DNA of 64,000 nt from an uncultured Prevotellaceae bacterium (GTDB taxonomy: Bacteria > Bacteroidota > Bacteroidia > Bacteroidales > Bacteroidaceae). The DNA is taken from positions 62,001-126,000 of the forward strand of contig OMWC01000001.1 of assembly GCA_900314655.1 (NCBI GenBank). The letters are read 5' to 3'. Both the position numbers and the translations under genes were made by a program. Each line of letters opens with the position of its first letter. Positions within the stretch are counted from its first letter, which is position 1. A model generated the notes under the pieces. It did no database searches, had not been told where the DNA came from, and worked only from the letters and a program-made list of their open reading frames with translations. Of this stretch, positions 17,922-26,000 are shown in pieces.

Positions 17922-20900
17922 ATGAAAGACGAGAATATCAAGAAAGTATTGCTCCTCGGTTCGGGAGCGTTGAAGATAGGCGAGGCCGGAGAGTTCGACT
18001 ATAGCGGCTCGCAAGCCCTGAAGGCACTCCGCGAAGAAGGTGTGAAGACCGTGCTCATCAACCCCAACATTGCTACCGTGCAGACCTCTGAGGGCGTGGC
18101 CGACCAGATTTATTTCCTCCCCGTACAGCCCTATTTCGTAGAGCGCGTCATCGAGAAAGAGCGCCCCGACGGCATTCTCCTCTCGTTTGGCGGACAGACG
18201 GCCCTCAACTGCGGCGTGGAGCTCTTCAAGAGCGGCGTGCTTGAGCGCTACGGTGTCCGAGTGTTGGGCACTCCCGTGAAGGCCATCATGGACACCGAAG
18301 ACCGCGAACTCTTCGTGGAACGGCTCAACGAAATCGGTGTAAAGACCATCAAGAGCGAGGCTTGCGAGACCATTGAACAGGCCCGTAAGGCAGCTGCCGC
18401 CCTCGGCTATCCCGTCATCATACGTGCCGCCTATGCCCTTGGCGGACTGGGTTCAGGCTTCTGCGACAATGAAGAGGAGCTCAACCGCCTGGCCGAGAAA
18501 GCCTTCTCGTTCTCACCCCAGGTGCTGGTGGAGAAGTCGCTGAAGGGCTGGAAAGAGATAGAATACGAGGTGGTGCGCGACCGCTACGACAACTGCATCA
18601 CCGTCTGTAACATGGAGAACTTCGACCCCCTGGGCATTCATACGGGCGAGTCGATTGTGATAGCTCCCTCGCAGACGCTCACCAATTCCGAATACCACAA
18701 GCTTCGTGCGCTAGCCATCAAGATCATCCGCCACATCGGCATCGTGGGCGAGTGCAACGTGCAGTACGCCTTCGACCCCCAGAGCGAAGACTATCGCGTC
18801 ATCGAGGTCAATGCCCGCCTGAGCCGTTCGTCGGCACTCGCCAGCAAGGCCACCGGCTATCCCTTGGCTTTCGTGGCCGCCAAGCTGGGCATGGGCTACG
18901 GGCTCTTCGAACTCAAGAACTCCGTCACCAAGACTACCTCGGCCTTCTTCGAACCCGCCCTCGACTACGTGGTCTGCAAGATTCCCCGCTGGGACCTCTC
19001 TAAGTTCCACGGTGTCGATAAGGAACTGGGTTCATCCATGAAGTCCGTGGGCGAGGTGATGGCCATCGGCCGCAATTTCGAGGAAGCCATCCAGAAAGGC
19101 CTGCGCATGATCGGGCAGGGCATGCATGGCTTCGTGGAAAACAAGGAACTCCGTATCCCCGACGTAGATAAGGCCCTGCGCGAACCTACCGACAAGCGCA
19201 TCTTCATCATCTCCAAGGCCATGCACCTGCCTCACTACGACATCGACCGCATCTACGAGCTCACCAAGATAGACCGCTGGTTCCTCCATAAGCTCAAGCA
19301 CATCATCGACATCGACGAGGCCCTCAAGCAGCACAACGTCAACACCCTCGACCGCCAGTTGCTGCTCGAGGCAAAGGTCTATGGCTTCACCGATTTCCAG
19401 ATAGCCCGCGCCGTAGGACTCGAGCAGGAACTCGGCAGCATGGCCAAGGCCACACTCGCCGTCCGCACCATCCGCAAGGCCCACGGCATCCTTCCGGCCG
19501 TGAAGCAAATCGACACCCTTGCCGCCGAATATCCCGCCCACACCAACTACCTCTACCTCACTTACAGCGGCGCATGCAGCGACTCAGTCGCAACCCATCC
19601 CCACCATGATATCCACTACGAAAACGACCGCCGCTCCATCATCGTGCTCGGTTCCGGAGCCTATCGCATCGGCTCCAGCGTAGAGTTCGACTGGTGTGGC
19701 GTGCAGGCCCTCAACACCATCCGCAGCCAGGGCTACCGCTCGGTGATGATCAACTACAACCCCGAGACCGTCTCTACCGACTACGACATGTGCGACCGAC
19801 TCTATTTCGACGAGCTCACCTTCGAGCGCGTCATGGACATCATCGAACTCGAGAACCCCCACGGAGTCATCGTCTCAACCGGCGGACAGATACCCAACAA
19901 CCTCGCCATGCGACTCCACGAGCAGCACGTGCCCATACTCGGCACGCAGGCCATCGACATCGACGGAGCCGAAGACCGAGCCAAGTTCTCGGCCATGCTC
20001 CAGCGCAACGGCATCAACCAGCCCGAATGGAGCGCCCTCACCACGATGGACGATATCAACCGCTTCATCGCCCGCGTGGGCTTCCCCGTCCTCGTGCGCC
20101 CCTCCTACGTGCTCTCCGGAGCGGCCATGAACGTCTGCTCCAATCAGGAAGAGCTTGAGCGCTTCCTCCAGCTCGCAGCCAACGTCTCCGAAGACCATCC
20201 CGTCGTCGTCAGCCGTTTCATCGAGCACGCCAAGGAAATCGAGATGGACGCCGTGGCCCGCGACGGTGAAATCCTGGCCTATGCCATCTCGGAGCACATC
20301 GAGTTCGCAGGCGTACACTCAGGCGACGCCACCATCCAGTTCCCGCCCCAGAAACTCTACGTTGAGACCGTGCGCCGCATCAAGCGCATCAGCCGCCAGA
20401 TAGCCCGCGAGCTCCACATTTCGGGCCCCTTCAACATCCAGTACATGGCCCGCGACAACGACATCCTCGTCATCGAGTGCAACCTGCGCGCCAGCCGCTC
20501 GTTCCCCTTCGTGTCCAAAGTCTTGAAGCTCAACCTCATCGACCTCGCCACGAAGGTGATGCTCGGCCTCCCCGTAGAGAAACCCTCCAAGAACCTCTTC
20601 GACCTCGACTACGTCGGCATCAAGGCCTCGCAGTTCTCCTTCAACCGCTTGCAGAAAGCCGACCCCGTGCTCGGCGTAGATATGGCCAGCACAGGCGAAG
20701 TGGGCTGCATCGGCGAAGACACCAATTGCGCCCTGCTCAAAGCCATGCTCTCCGTGGGCCATCGCATCCCCATGCGCACCGTCGAAGGCCGCCCGCAGCC
20801 CGGCAACATCCTGCTCAGCACCGGTTCGGCCAAGCAGAAAGCCGAGATGCTCGATGCCGCCCGCATGCTCGCTGCCCACGGCTACCAGCTTTTCGCCACC

Positions 20901-21218
20901 GGCGGCACCTCCCGATACCTTTCCGAAAACGGCATTCAGAACACCCGCGTGCTCTGGCCCAGCGAAGCCCAGGATGGAGTAGGCGAGTCCCTCCCCGCAG
21001 CCTTGGACATGCTCCACAATCACGAGATCGACATGGTGGTCAACATTCCCAAGAACCTCACCACCCACGAGCTCACCAACGGCTACAAGATTCGCCGCGC
21101 CGCCATCGACCTCAACGTGCCCCTCATCACCAACAGCCGCCTGGCCTCGGCCTTCATCAGCGCCTTCTGCACGATGACTCTCGACGACATCAACATCCGC
21201 TCCTGGCAGGAGTATTAA
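17922..21218 (+). CDS. carB: Carbamoyl-phosphate synthase large subunit
   Basis: A 1098-residue protein with the expected duplicated ATP-grasp layout. The first half starts with LLLGSGALKIGEAGEFDYSG, the second with IIVLGSGAYRIGSSVEFDW near residue 567. A C-terminal MGS-like allosteric region contains LFATGGTSRYL. It builds carbamoyl phosphate from bicarbonate, ammonia and two ATP. Codon third positions are very C-rich, more so than in most neighbours, consistent with a highly expressed core gene. A strong terminator follows within 10 bp. Confidence 0.97.
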   Translation: MKDENIKKVLLLGSGALKIGEAGEFDYSGSQALKALREEGVKTVLINPNIATVQTSEGVADQIYFLPVQPYFVERVIEKERPDGILLSFGGQTALNCGVELFKSGVLERYGVRVLGTPVKAIMDTEDRELFVERLNEIGVKTIKSEACETIEQARKAAAALGYPVIIRAAYALGGLGSGFCDNEEELNRLAEKAFSFSPQVLVEKSLKGWKEIEYEVVRDRYDNCITVCNMENFDPLGIHTGESIVIAPSQTLTNSEYHKLRALAIKIIRHIGIVGECNVQYAFDPQSEDYRVIEVNARLSRSSALASKATGYPLAFVAAKLGMGYGLFELKNSVTKTTSAFFEPALDYVVCKIPRWDLSKFHGVDKELGSSMKSVGEVMAIGRNFEEAIQKGLRMIGQGMHGFVENKELRIPDVDKALREPTDKRIFIISKAMHLPHYDIDRIYELTKIDRWFLHKLKHIIDIDEALKQHNVNTLDRQLLLEAKVYGFTDFQIARAVGLEQELGSMAKATLAVRTIRKAHGILPAVKQIDTLAAEYPAHTNYLYLTYSGACSDSVATHPHHDIHYENDRRSIIVLGSGAYRIGSSVEFDWCGVQALNTIRSQGYRSVMINYNPETVSTDYDMCDRLYFDELTFERVMDIIELENPHGVIVSTGGQIPNNLAMRLHEQHVPILGTQAIDIDGAEDRAKFSAMLQRNGINQPEWSALTTMDDINRFIARVGFPVLVRPSYVLSGAAMNVCSNQEELERFLQLAANVSEDHPVVVSRFIEHAKEIEMDAVARDGEILAYAISEHIEFAGVHSGDATIQFPPQKLYVETVRRIKRISRQIARELHISGPFNIQYMARDNDILVIECNLRASRSFPFVSKVLKLNLIDLATKVMLGLPVEKPSKNLFDLDYVGIKASQFSFNRLQKADPVLGVDMASTGEVGCIGEDTNCALLKAMLSVGHRIPMRTVEGRPQPGNILLSTGSAKQKAEMLDAARMLAAHGYQLFATGGTSRYLSENGIQNTRVLWPSEAQDGVGESLPAALDMLHNHEIDMVVNIPKNLTTHELTNGYKIRRAAIDLNVPLITNSRLASAFISAFCTMTLDDINIRSWQEY

Positions 21219-21226
21219 AAATAAAA

Positions 21227-21268
21227 GACCCTTCCCCTGCGCAGGGGGAGGGTCCTCTCTTTTTTTTA
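21227..21268 (+). terminator. Terminator after carB
   Basis: GACCCTTCCCCTGC pairs with GCAGGGGGAGGGTC (21227-21254, one mismatch), followed by CTCTC and eight T. The T-run overlaps the stop codon of the convergent smalltalk gene. The stem belongs to the GC-rich palindrome family seen elsewhere in this window. Confidence 0.85.
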
Positions 21269-21358
21269 GAGGCAACTGACAACGCCGATAGAAGTGAGCA
21301 GAGCCGTCAGGGCCGCAATAATCATTTGAATGATGGCTTTGATAGTTTCTTTCTTCAT
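21266..21358 (-). CDS. Smalltalk protein
   Basis: A 30-residue ORF, MKKETIKAII to SIGVVSCL, made of a short charged start and one hydrophobic helix ending in a cysteine. It matches the very small conserved family named smalltalk in Bacteroidales. These are usually found beside an HU-like gene and a phage-type amidase or lysozyme gene; here the HU-like gene lies just upstream. Function unknown; a membrane peptide linked to mobile elements is the likely reading. The stop codon sits inside the T-run of the carB terminator. Confidence 0.8.
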   Translation of the reverse strand: MKKETIKAIIQMIIAALTALLTSIGVVSCL

Positions 21359-21370
21359 AGTAGATAGGAA

Positions 21371-21480
21371 GCCCCCTCCAACCTCCCCCCTGGGGGAGGC
21401 TTTTGGATGAGGGTTTTGTGTTAAAGGTTAATAATCCGTTTCAGAAACTCCCCTCCCCAAGGGGAGGGGCAGGGGGAGAG
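21371..21480. repeat. GC-rich palindromic repeats between smalltalk and the HU-like gene
   Basis: Two inverted repeats are visible: CCTCCCCC/GGGGGAGG around 21380-21400, and CTCCCCTCCCC/GGGGAGGGG around 21449-21470, the latter followed by CAGGGGGAG. They belong to the same family as the hairpins at 21227, 31777 and inside the gene at 29051. They could act as terminators or processing sites for the HU-like transcript. Confidence 0.6.
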
Positions 21481-21484
21481 GCTT

Positions 21485-21955
21485 TTATGGCGTGGGCTCC
21501 CCTTCTTCTTTCCCGCGCTCCTCCATCTCGGCAGCGTTGGCCAGCTCGGCAGAGTTCTTGAAGGAGATACCCTTGGTCATAGCACGCTGGCGCTTCTTGG
21601 TGCCGCTGTCCACCGTGGTCTCAGGCTGGAAGAGCACACGCACTCCCTTGAGATTCTCCAGAATGTTGAATTTCTTCACGTCGTCAGCGCCCTTCGAAGA
21701 CATGCCAATCTTGAACGTGCCGAATCCGTTGATGTGGACGCGCTGCGAAGCCTGCAGGGCATCGGTGATCACCTCCACCATTTCGGTCAGTACGGCCTTG
21801 GCGTCCGACTTCTTGGCGGTAGAGTTGCGCTGAATCAGTTCAGCAATCCCATCGAGGTCGATGGTGCCGGTATATACGGGTCGTGCATACCACTTGCCGA
21901 ATGCCCCGGTCATTTTTTCATTCGTGTTCTTAACGAGTTTGTAAAGATGTGCCAT
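21485..21955 (-). CDS. HU-like (viral-histone type) DNA-binding protein
   Basis: A 156-residue protein. The central region matches HU/IHF: a helical dimer body (SDAKAVLTEMVEVITDALQ) followed by VHINGFGTFKIGMS. The N-terminal MAHLYKLVKN extension and long polar C-terminus are typical of the longer HU-like family that accompanies VirE-N/DUF3987 genes in Bacteroidales. It would bend and coat DNA, perhaps of the local element. It has a long leader (about 140 nt) after a clear -7 element. Confidence 0.8.
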   Translation of the reverse strand: MAHLYKLVKNTNEKMTGAFGKWYARPVYTGTIDLDGIAELIQRNSTAKKSDAKAVLTEMVEVITDALQASQRVHINGFGTFKIGMSSKGADDVKKFNILENLKGVRVLFQPETTVDSGTKKRQRAMTKGISFKNSAELANAAEMEERGKEEGEPTP

Positions 21956-22109
21956 AGTTCTAAAAGTTTAAAGTTAAAAGGTTAAAGGTTAAAGTTTTTT
22001 GGTTTCAAGTTTCAGGAGATTTTGAGAGTTTTCCTTCGGGCCCTGAAGTACATTTCTCATTTTCTCATTTTCTCATTTTATCCATTTCTCTTAATGCATT
22101 GCAAAGATA
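21956..22109 (-). promoter_or_regulatory. Promoter and long repetitive leader of the HU-like gene
   Basis: TATCTTTG on the minus strand is at 22102-22109; the -33 position is only ATTG-like. The roughly 140-nt leader contains three TCATTTTC copies (about 22055-22078) and AGTTAAAGG-type repeats (about 21965-21995), low-complexity sequence with no obvious riboswitch fold. Confidence 0.5.
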
Positions 22110-22200
22110 CGACAATCCTCCGACGCAATCCCCCCTTAATAGGACTTACGGAGTACTTAAAGGGGAGTTATCGGTCCTAATGTGGAATTAGGGGTACCTT

Positions 22201-22288
22201 ATTGACCGCCTCCGGGGCTTCCACTCATCGGATGCTGTCCTTCCATCCATTAGAAGCGTTGCTTCCAATCATTAAATGGAATGCAAAC
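22201..22288. repeat. 22-bp tandem repeat array, locus 2
   Basis: Units start at 22201, 22223, 22245 and 22267. The middle two match the window-wide consensus best (for example TAGAAGCGTTGCTTCC in the third), and the outer two are decayed. They are the same family as 1291-1378 and 54729-54794. Confidence 0.65.
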
Positions 22289-22292
22289 ATTG

Positions 22293-22340
22293 GTCAGCTA
22301 CGCTGACGTTTCAAGTTTCTTATGGGGTCGCCTACGGCGA
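22293..22340. repeat. Two short hairpins with TAC loops
   Basis: GTCAGC-TAC-GCTGAC (22293-22307) and TCGCC-TAC-GGCGA (22328-22340) are perfect small dyads with the same TAC loop, suggesting related small extragenic palindromes. Confidence 0.5.
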
Positions 22341-22446
22341 GAAATCCTACAAATCAAAACAAATATAATATAAAAGTTGTTTGAATTTGGATAAGATTTG
22401 TACAATTTCTGCCCTGAAAGGGCACTCCAAACGCCTAGAAAAAAAA

Positions 22447-22476
22447 GTTATCGTTATCGTTAACGTTATCGTTTAA
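22447..22476. repeat. GTTATC hexamer repeats upstream of the DUF4248 gene
   Basis: Five consecutive hexamers (GTTATC, GTTATC, GTTAAC, GTTATC, GTTTAA) precede the promoter. They could be an iterated protein-binding site. Confidence 0.5.
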
Positions 22477-22511
22477 AAACTTGCAAATGTGCAAGTTTTT
22501 TAGTAATTTTG
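22475..22511 (+). promoter_or_regulatory. Promoter with embedded inverted repeat for the DUF4248 gene
   Basis: TAATTTTG (22504-22511) is preceded by TTGC at the -33 position. A perfect 10-bp inverted repeat, AAAAACTTGC/GCAAGTTTTT (22475-22484 and 22491-22500), fills the spacer, a likely operator. The ATG at 22519 is only 7 bp downstream, so the transcript is probably leaderless. Confidence 0.6.
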
Positions 22512-22518
22512 CACTGCT

Positions 22519-22731
22519 ATGAGCAACTATCGTGAACGCGGGCGCACAGAGCTGGCATTGCTCTACAACCCGCAACTCAGCCCCAAGTCAGCGTGGCAGA
22601 AACTGCAGCATTGGATTGATGTCTGCCAGCCCCTCAAGGAAGAGCTCCGGCAGCTCGGCTACACTGGTCGCCAGCGCATCTTCACGCCGCGCCAAGTCAG
22701 CCGCATCGTGCACTACCTGGGCGAGTACTAA
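22519..22731 (+). CDS. DUF4248 family protein
   Basis: A 70-residue basic protein (ELALLYNPQLSPKSAWQKLQ, then FTPRQVSRIVHYLGEY). The pattern of an LSP-x-SA segment followed by a C-terminal FTPRQV motif is that of DUF4248, a Bacteroidales family of unknown function that resembles a small helix-turn-helix. It commonly accompanies HU-like and VirE-N/DUF3987 genes, as here. The promoter inverted repeat suggests it, or a partner, is regulated locally. Confidence 0.8.
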   Translation: MSNYRERGRTELALLYNPQLSPKSAWQKLQHWIDVCQPLKEELRQLGYTGRQRIFTPRQVSRIVHYLGEY

Positions 22732-22743
22732 GAAAATCGCATC

Positions 22744-22773
22744 CCCCCTCCCCATTCCCCGGAGGGGGCTTTT
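22744..22773 (+). terminator. Terminator after the DUF4248 gene
   Basis: CCCCCTCC (22744-22751) pairs with GGAGGGGG (22761-22768), followed by CTTTTCG. Confidence 0.7.
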
Positions 22774-22785
22774 CGTATGCGGTAG

Positions 22786-22936
22786 CCGTTACAGTGTGAC
22801 AGATTACAGTTTTTAAAAATTCGTGCGCAAGAATATATTAGTATTATATATATTATAATATATATAATACTAATATCCTCTATACTCCCTATTTCCCAAT
22901 TTCAAATAACTGTCATCTGTAACGCCGTAACGCTTT
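22786..22936. repeat. Nested palindrome/iteron element, locus 2
   Basis: The left arm (about 22786-22815) reads GCCGTTACAGTGTGACAG and ATTACAG, a run of related 7-8 bp units. The right arm, read on the minus strand (22932 to 22908), is GCGTTACG followed by GCGTTACAGATGACAGTT. The centre is a perfect 42-bp A+T palindrome (22835-22876) with arms TATTAGTATTATATATATTA. No ORF. The right arm shares 18 identical bases with 31281-31298 inside the end of the DUF3987 gene, in inverted orientation. Confidence 0.8.
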
Positions 22937-22997
22937 GCCGGTATCAGATTTTTTTTAGTTTTTTGTCGTGAGAGTTTCTTTTTCAAGAAAGATTTTG

Positions 22998-23005
22998 TAT
23001 TTTTG
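22998..23005 (+). promoter_or_regulatory. -7 promoter element for the restriction-modification gene
   Basis: TATTTTTG lies 21 bp before the ATG at 23027 and excludes the in-frame ATG at 23003, which overlaps it. Confidence 0.5.
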
Positions 23006-23026
23006 CATGCAAATGGTAATTTAACA

Positions 23027-26000
23027 ATGAGCACAAGGTTATCCGTACAAGAAGCTCTCAAGCGTGTGCACCTGAAGACGATGACGCTGAAGAATGAAGA
23101 GAATGCAAGGTTTATAAAAGCTCTGCAGGCTCACATCGTGCCACGCGGCCAGATAACGAATTTTTCTGAGAAAGTGCATGAGGCACATGTACGTGACTTC
23201 CTCCTTGACGCGTTTTACAAAGGCGAGCACTATATCGGGAAGAAAGATGAGAACAACACCGATCTTTGCATCTTTGCCGAAAACAGCGAGAATTCATCAG
23301 CTGAAGTGCTGATTGAGTGTAAAAACCCTAGGAGGGACAATCATGAGATGATTTCTGACGAGCATCTTAACAGGAAGGCGCTCCACGAGGTTATCACATA
23401 CTATCTTGATGAGCTTTCAAGGGGAAATTACGCAGTGAAATATCTCATTGTGACTAATGGCTACGATTGGTATGTCTTCGAAGCGTTGATGATTCGTGAA
23501 CTTATTGCCACGAACGAACTTTTGAATAAGTATAAAGCCGTGAAAGCCCCTTCATTATGGAAGACGAAATCCGACATCTTCTATAAGGAAGAGGTGAAGC
23601 CTGCCGTGGAGGGAGCGCTTGACCAACTGGTCTATACTGGCTTCTCGCTCGATAAGGCTGAACACACCGTAGGCATCAGGAGTATTTGCAAGATGCTTAG
23701 TCCCTATTTCTTGCTTAAGGAGTCCTATAATGACAAGAATGCTTTGAATGAGCGCTTCTACAATGAGTTGCTCTACATTATTGGGCTGGAAGAAAAGAAA
23801 AAGAACGGAAAGCCTGTCATCACCAGGCGTCCAGAGGGGAAACGTGAACCTGCATCGTTGTTGGAGAATACACTTCACCAATTGTCGGATTTCCCTCAGT
23901 TTACCTGTCTCGACGAAGAATCCCAGCTGGACTTAGCCCTGGAACTGGTGCTGATGTGGGTGAACCGGATGCTTTTCATCAAGTTGGTGGAATCGCAGCT
24001 TGTGGGCTTCAATCAGGATGAGGGTAAATACAAATTCTTCACCAATTCAGCCATTAGGGATTACAACGACCTTAATGAGCTGTTCTTTCAGGTGCTCGCT
24101 TTGAAAGAAGTTGACCGCCAGAACGTCAAGGCAGCCTTTAAAATTGTGCCCTATCTGAACAGCCGACTTTTTGAACTCTCCGAGATTGAGGCTGATTTTT
24201 TCCGCATTTCAAGCTTGAAGGTGGACATAATGAGTTATTTCGATAGGACAGTCCTGTCAGAAGATGCCAAGAAGAACCCCAAAGGGGTGGAAAACATTAG
24301 ATACATCGTTGACTTTCTCAACCACTATGATTTCGGGGCTGACTCGAAAGAGATGTTGAATTTCGCACGTGAGGAAAAAGAACTTATCAATGCTTCTGTA
24401 CTCGGAAAGATATTCGAGAAAATCAACGGTTATAAGGACGGTGCTGTGTTCACCCCGTCGACCATCACTCAATTCATCTGCCAGCAGACTCTCGAACAGG
24501 CTGTTGTAGATAAGTTCCAGGAAGAAGGATGGAATTGCAGCTCGATGATTGACCTGAAAGAACTCATCAACAAAGAGAACCGCCAGCAGGCAAATTTGTT
24601 GGTGAACACTATTCGTGTGTGCGATCCGGCTGTTGGCAGCGGTCATTTCCTTGTTTCGGCCCTTAATCAGCTTATTGAAATCAAATATCGTCTTGGCATT
24701 CTGCTTGACGATGAAGGGCTTCCCGTGAGGGACTATGTCATCAGGATTATCGACGACGAGCTAGACATACGCGATGAAGAAGGCAACCGTTTTGCTTATA
24801 AGCGTAATACAGGTACATTAAGGCTTCAGAAGGTGTTGTTTCGTGAAAAACGCGATATCATTGAGAACTGCCTTTTCGGCGTGGATATTAATCCCAATTC
24901 CGTGAATATCTGCCAGCTTCGTCTTTGGATAGAGCTGCTTAAGAACGCATACTATGATGAGAGCAATCATTTGGTGACGCTTCCCAACATAGATATCAAT
25001 ATCAAGTGTGGAGACAGTGTCATACACAGGAAGAGCCTCAAGGATGATTTACGTCTGGAAATGGCACGTGCCAGAATGACTGTTCAGGAGTATAAACAAC
25101 TTGTAGCAGATTATAAGAATATCCACGACAAAAAGATTCGTAAGGAAAAAGAAAAGAGGCTGGATGAACTTAAAAAGAATATTCTGACAGTCATAAGGAA
25201 TGGCGATGAACTTTATAAGAAACGTAATAAAGCTCAGGCAGAATGGAATGAACTCACAAGTTCGTTGTATGGGGGGGCTCTCTTATGTGATGATGATGAG
25301 AGAAATGAGAAACTTCAGGAAAAAATCGCCAAACTGAACACGAAAATAGTGAAGTCCGAAGATCTGATTAGGGAGCGTGAGGATATGTTTGTCCATGCGC
25401 TTGAATGGCGTTTTGCATTTCCTGAAGTGCTTGATGAGAACGGTCGTTTTGTTGGCTTCGACTGCATTGTAGGCAATCCTCCATATATCTCAGTTTCCAA
25501 TCTTAAGGAAGCTGCAAAGAAGGCTCTTTCGAAGATAGGCTACCAGTCATACAACAGCAGTGGAGATATATGTATGCTGTTCTATGAGTACGGAATGAAA
25601 CTGCTCAAACCGGGCGGACTGCTCATGTTTATCACGACCAATACGTGGCTGCGCTCAGATTCTGGTGCAGGTACACGTAAATATATGGGTTGTTTTACAG
25701 ACCCCATGTTGCTCATTGATTTCAAGGACGCTCAATTGTTCGACAATGTCACGGTTGCCACCAATATACTGATGGCCCGCAAATCTCCTAACAGCCATAA
25801 GACAATGGCTTGCGAGATAGAAGATTATAACAAGAAACTGGATCTCAACGGATATATCTCTGGAAGACTTGTAGAGAACAGCTATGACCCAGAGAGTCCC
25901 TGGGTTGTACTGTCAGAGAAAGATAAGGCTATTGTTGAGAAGGTAAACCACGCTTGTAAGAAAGATGAAGACGGTAGCCCTCAGACACTATTTTCCATGG

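Noticed and set aside
16848..18014. 388-codon leftward frame opposite carA
   Set aside because: Antisense shadow, rich in His, Val and Ala with no motifs; carA on the plus strand is certain.
20477..21367. 296-codon frame within carB
   Set aside because: Arg- and Pro-rich out-of-frame reading of carB.
22031..22500. A riboswitch or further gene between the HU-like and DUF4248 genes
   Set aside because: Only promoters, short hairpins and repeats were seen; no recognisable aptamer or ORF with protein-like composition.
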